A DNA stretch of 64,000 bases from Candidatus Marimicrobium litorale. GTDB taxonomy: Bacteria; Pseudomonadota; Gammaproteobacteria; Pseudomonadales; Halieaceae. Position numbers and translations under genes: made by a program. The notes beneath the pieces were generated by a model. That model was not told where the DNA came from and did no database searches. It was given only the letters and a program-made list of their open reading frames with translations. Shown here in pieces: positions 62,261 to 64,000 of this stretch; within the stretch, counting starts at the first letter, position 1; each line of letters begins with the position of its first letter. Where the stretch lies: NCBI RefSeq assembly GCF_026262645.1, contig NZ_SHNO01000001.1, positions 3,534,001 through 3,598,000 on the forward strand, written 5' to 3'.

Positions 62261-63010
62261 CTAAGTCAGTGGTTCAGGTGCGCTCATACTGAAACGCAAC
62301 TTGCCCATGTGCCCAGACATCAGCGGTTTTTTTGGCAGGCCCAGCCGGCGCAGAGGCGCTACGAGATCATGGTCTGACAGTGCCAGTTCACCATCACGAC
62401 CGTAGGCTGCATCGGAAAATTGTTGTGACAGGTAACCCAGATGCGGTTTGCCTTCAAAAATAGAATAGACCGGTGAATTTAGCGGCTTGAGAGTCCCGGA
62501 ACCTGTGTTGCTAACGCTATAACGCAATATTTCCTGCCCATCACGGTGCAGTGTCGTTACGCTACGGTCAGAAGATTTACTGTGGCGAATGTCTTCGATT
62601 GTCTTGGGATAGCCCCACATCTGAATGCCGCACTCCAGGGCTGACTTTTCCGTTACCGGTAAAAACCAAGTGAATGATGGCTGATTACCGCGCAGAATAT
62701 TGATCCAGGTACCGAGGTAGGGAAGTAGGGGCTTACCAGAGACTTTGTTCACAAAGAAGGCGCAGCCAATTTCTTCATAGGTGCCACATTCGGTATCGGT
62801 ATAGTGTACGCCCGCGAAGCTCAATACGGCCTTGCCGGGCGCCACCTCCGCGACGGTGAAGCCACTGTCGGCAATCAGTTCGTTCGCGACCCTGCTCGGT
62901 ACAATGAACATACCCACTGACGTACTGCCGTTGTGAAACAGGGTGGGATAGCCAAGGTCCTCGCCTTCAATATTGAATCTGCGATCTGCATGGGGGCTCA
63001 TTGACGACAT
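62261..63010 (-). CDS. Acetoacetate decarboxylase-like protein
   Basis: The acetoacetate decarboxylase fold is seen in GTYEEIGCAFFV, followed by GIQMWGYPKTIEDI, in which the Lys of GYPK is the Schiff-base residue of the true decarboxylase. Members of this superfamily (MppR, Swit_4259-like) also catalyse aldol or dehydration reactions, so decarboxylation is not assured. It lies between two SDR genes and a SnoaL-like gene, which fits turnover of a keto acid or lipid-derived compound. Confidence 0.83.
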   Translation of the reverse strand: MSSMSPHADRRFNIEGEDLGYPTLFHNGSTSVGMFIVPSRVANELIADSGFTVAEVAPGKAVLSFAGVHYTDTECGTYEEIGCAFFVNKVSGKPLLPYLGTWINILRGNQPSFTWFLPVTEKSALECGIQMWGYPKTIEDIRHSKSSDRSVTTLHRDGQEILRYSVSNTGSGTLKPLNSPVYSIFEGKPHLGYLSQQFSDAAYGRDGELALSDHDLVAPLRRLGLPKKPLMSGHMGKLRFSMSAPEPLT

Positions 63011-63076
63011 GACATGCTAGCTCCTGAAATAGTTAGGTTGCGGAATTGCTTTTTACAAGAGAAAATTCCAAGCGCC

Positions 63077-63442
63077 TTATCCCCATTTTCCGTTGCCGTA
63101 GGGCGTGTTCCAGCAATGCGCTAGCTTTCCATCTTCAACCTTAAATACCTCAATACCACAGAGTTGTAGTGACTCGTCTTTCTCGGATGTGATTTCCCAA
63201 ATTGAGGTTACATATGTATCGTCGGCGTGAGTAATAATTCGTTCGATATGAATGCCAACGTCCTCACGCACCATCCTTACACGATCAATCTGCTCCTGAT
63301 GGCTGAGGGCTGTGGTTTTACCCTCGGGGTCATGACGAATAATGGGGTCTGCGCAAACCTCGCGTACTAACTCGTAGTTGCCTTGGTTGCTGGCTTCTTC
63401 CCAGTACCGCTCCAGTAATACTTGTGCCTTTGATTTTGCCAT
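63077..63442 (-). CDS. SnoaL/NTF2-like protein
   Basis: The 121-residue cone fold pattern (LLERYWEEASNQGNYELVRE, then DPIIRHDP, VTSIWEITSEKDE, GIEVFKVEDGKLAHCWNT) is that of the SnoaL-like/NTF2-like superfamily, which includes ketosteroid isomerases and polyketide cyclases. Catalytic residues vary, so no reaction is assigned. It lies in the SDR operon. Confidence 0.83.
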   Translation of the reverse strand: MAKSKAQVLLERYWEEASNQGNYELVREVCADPIIRHDPEGKTTALSHQEQIDRVRMVREDVGIHIERIITHADDTYVTSIWEITSEKDESLQLCGIEVFKVEDGKLAHCWNTPYGNGKWG

Positions 63443-63524
63443 TTTTAGTTACTCTCTTGTTTATTTGAATAGGGTCGCCGGTCTGTTTTCGGTCCTAGCC
63501 AGAGTGTTCTGCCCTAGCGAGGCG

Positions 63525-64000
63525 TTATCTAAAGAAAAATCCTATAAAGCGCTGAAACGAAACGGGGAAAATCCGTTTCAGGAACTCCGCGATATGCGCA
63601 TCGGCACCAACAATAACGCGTAATTTTTTTCGTTCGACGGCTCTAACAATTTTTTCGGCGGCTTTGTCCGTCGGCATCCCATACTTTTCCTGCAGCTCGG
63701 AGGCCTTTGCCTGTGCGTCGGCATCCAGCATGCGTGAAGTGCGAATGACATTGCTTCGAATGGTGCCAGGGTGCACGGTGGTTACACGCACGGTGGTTGA
63801 GGCCAGCTCAGTCCACAGTGCTTCGGAGAAACCGCGAACACCTGCTTTGGAGGCTGAGTACATCGCCTGTCCGGGCATACTAAAGAAACCAAACATGCTG
63901 GATAGATTCACAATGTGGGCTTCGGGCGATTGTTTCAAATAGGGCAGAAAAAATTTACAGCCGTAAATGAGGCCCTTCAGATTTATATCCAACAACCACT
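63525..64000 (-). CDS. Short-chain dehydrogenase/reductase, partial (runs off window)
   Basis: NLSSMFGFFSMP, the active site YSASKAG and PGTIRSN identify the second half of a classical SDR. The N-terminal cofactor half lies beyond base 64000. The C-terminus has a hydrophobic/basic tail (FLKRIFPVSFQRFIGFFF). It is upstream of, and on the same strand as, the SnoaL-like gene. Confidence 0.88.
   Translation of the reverse strand, partial: WLLDINLKGLIYGCKFFLPYLKQSPEAHIVNLSSMFGFFSMPGQAMYSASKAGVRGFSEALWTELASTTVRVTTVHPGTIRSNVIRTSRMLDADAQAKASELQEKYGMPTDKAAEKIVRAVERKKLRVIVGADAHIAEFLKRIFPVSFQRFIGFFFR

Overview
The window reads as accessory chromosome of a free-living, probably marine, gammaproteobacterium. 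The grounds are gammaproteobacterial-type families (a YfiR-family protein, an RND pump with a divergent TetR gene, DUF3127, TesA-like esterase), many secreted or lipidated hydrolases, and a G+C content near 50 percent. Genus cannot be named from the sequence alone.

The most distinctive property is a graveyard of one IS6-family insertion sequence. At least 15 decayed, truncated or internally deleted copies, nearly all in + orientation, separate almost every functional cassette. Intact genes sit as islands between them, and several fragments of older genes (sulfatase, molybdopterin oxidoreductase, beta-helix passenger, methyltransferase, pre-peptidase-type domain) survive beside the remnants. 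The reconstructed terminal repeat is close to GGTACTGCCAAGTTAAC at the left end, with GTTAACTTGTCAGTACC at the right end.

Layout. 1-4 kb is the edge of a surface polysaccharide locus (partial sugar-phosphate transferase, DUF6817-type protein, GT2, GT11). 4-16 kb holds two epoxide-hydrolase-type enzymes, a DUF3127 protein, a secreted hydrolase divergent from a LysR regulator, a diguanylate cyclase, a histidine phosphatase and a GloVer-repeat lipoprotein. 16.9-19.8 kb is a complete polar amino acid ABC importer. 20.1-25.7 kb is a compact cluster: EgtD (histidine trimethylation), MFS transporter, phytanoyl-CoA-type Fe/2-oxoglutarate dioxygenase, and two methyltransferases, one strongly resembling histamine N-methyltransferase. 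It may make or modify a methylated imidazole compound. 26.2 kb has a short tRNA-like gene with a UCA anticodon.

27-32 kb has an Ntn hydrolase, a PI-PLC-like lipoprotein and a TerB-COQ4-type protein. 32.5-37.6 kb is a YfiR protein plus beta-barrel, divergent from a CHASE8 hybrid histidine kinase, which looks like a rewired YfiBNR pathway. 38-45 kb has a duplicated-domain lipoprotein and an RND efflux pair with its TetR repressor. 46-49.5 kb has a large lipoprotein and a membrane sensor. 50-52.7 kb is a second broken polysaccharide patch.

53.5-60.7 kb holds an AMP-forming ligase converging on a carotenoid oxygenase, then a tight acyl carrier protein / alpha-beta hydrolase / cytochrome P450 operon, where the P450 lacks a normal ExxR motif, and a TesA-like esterase. 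61.5-64 kb is an SDR / acetoacetate-decarboxylase-like / SnoaL-like / SDR operon that runs off the window. The three strongest candidates for undescribed biology are the EgtD-HNMT-dioxygenase cluster, the ACP-hydrolase-P450 operon and the YfiR-CHASE8 kinase system.
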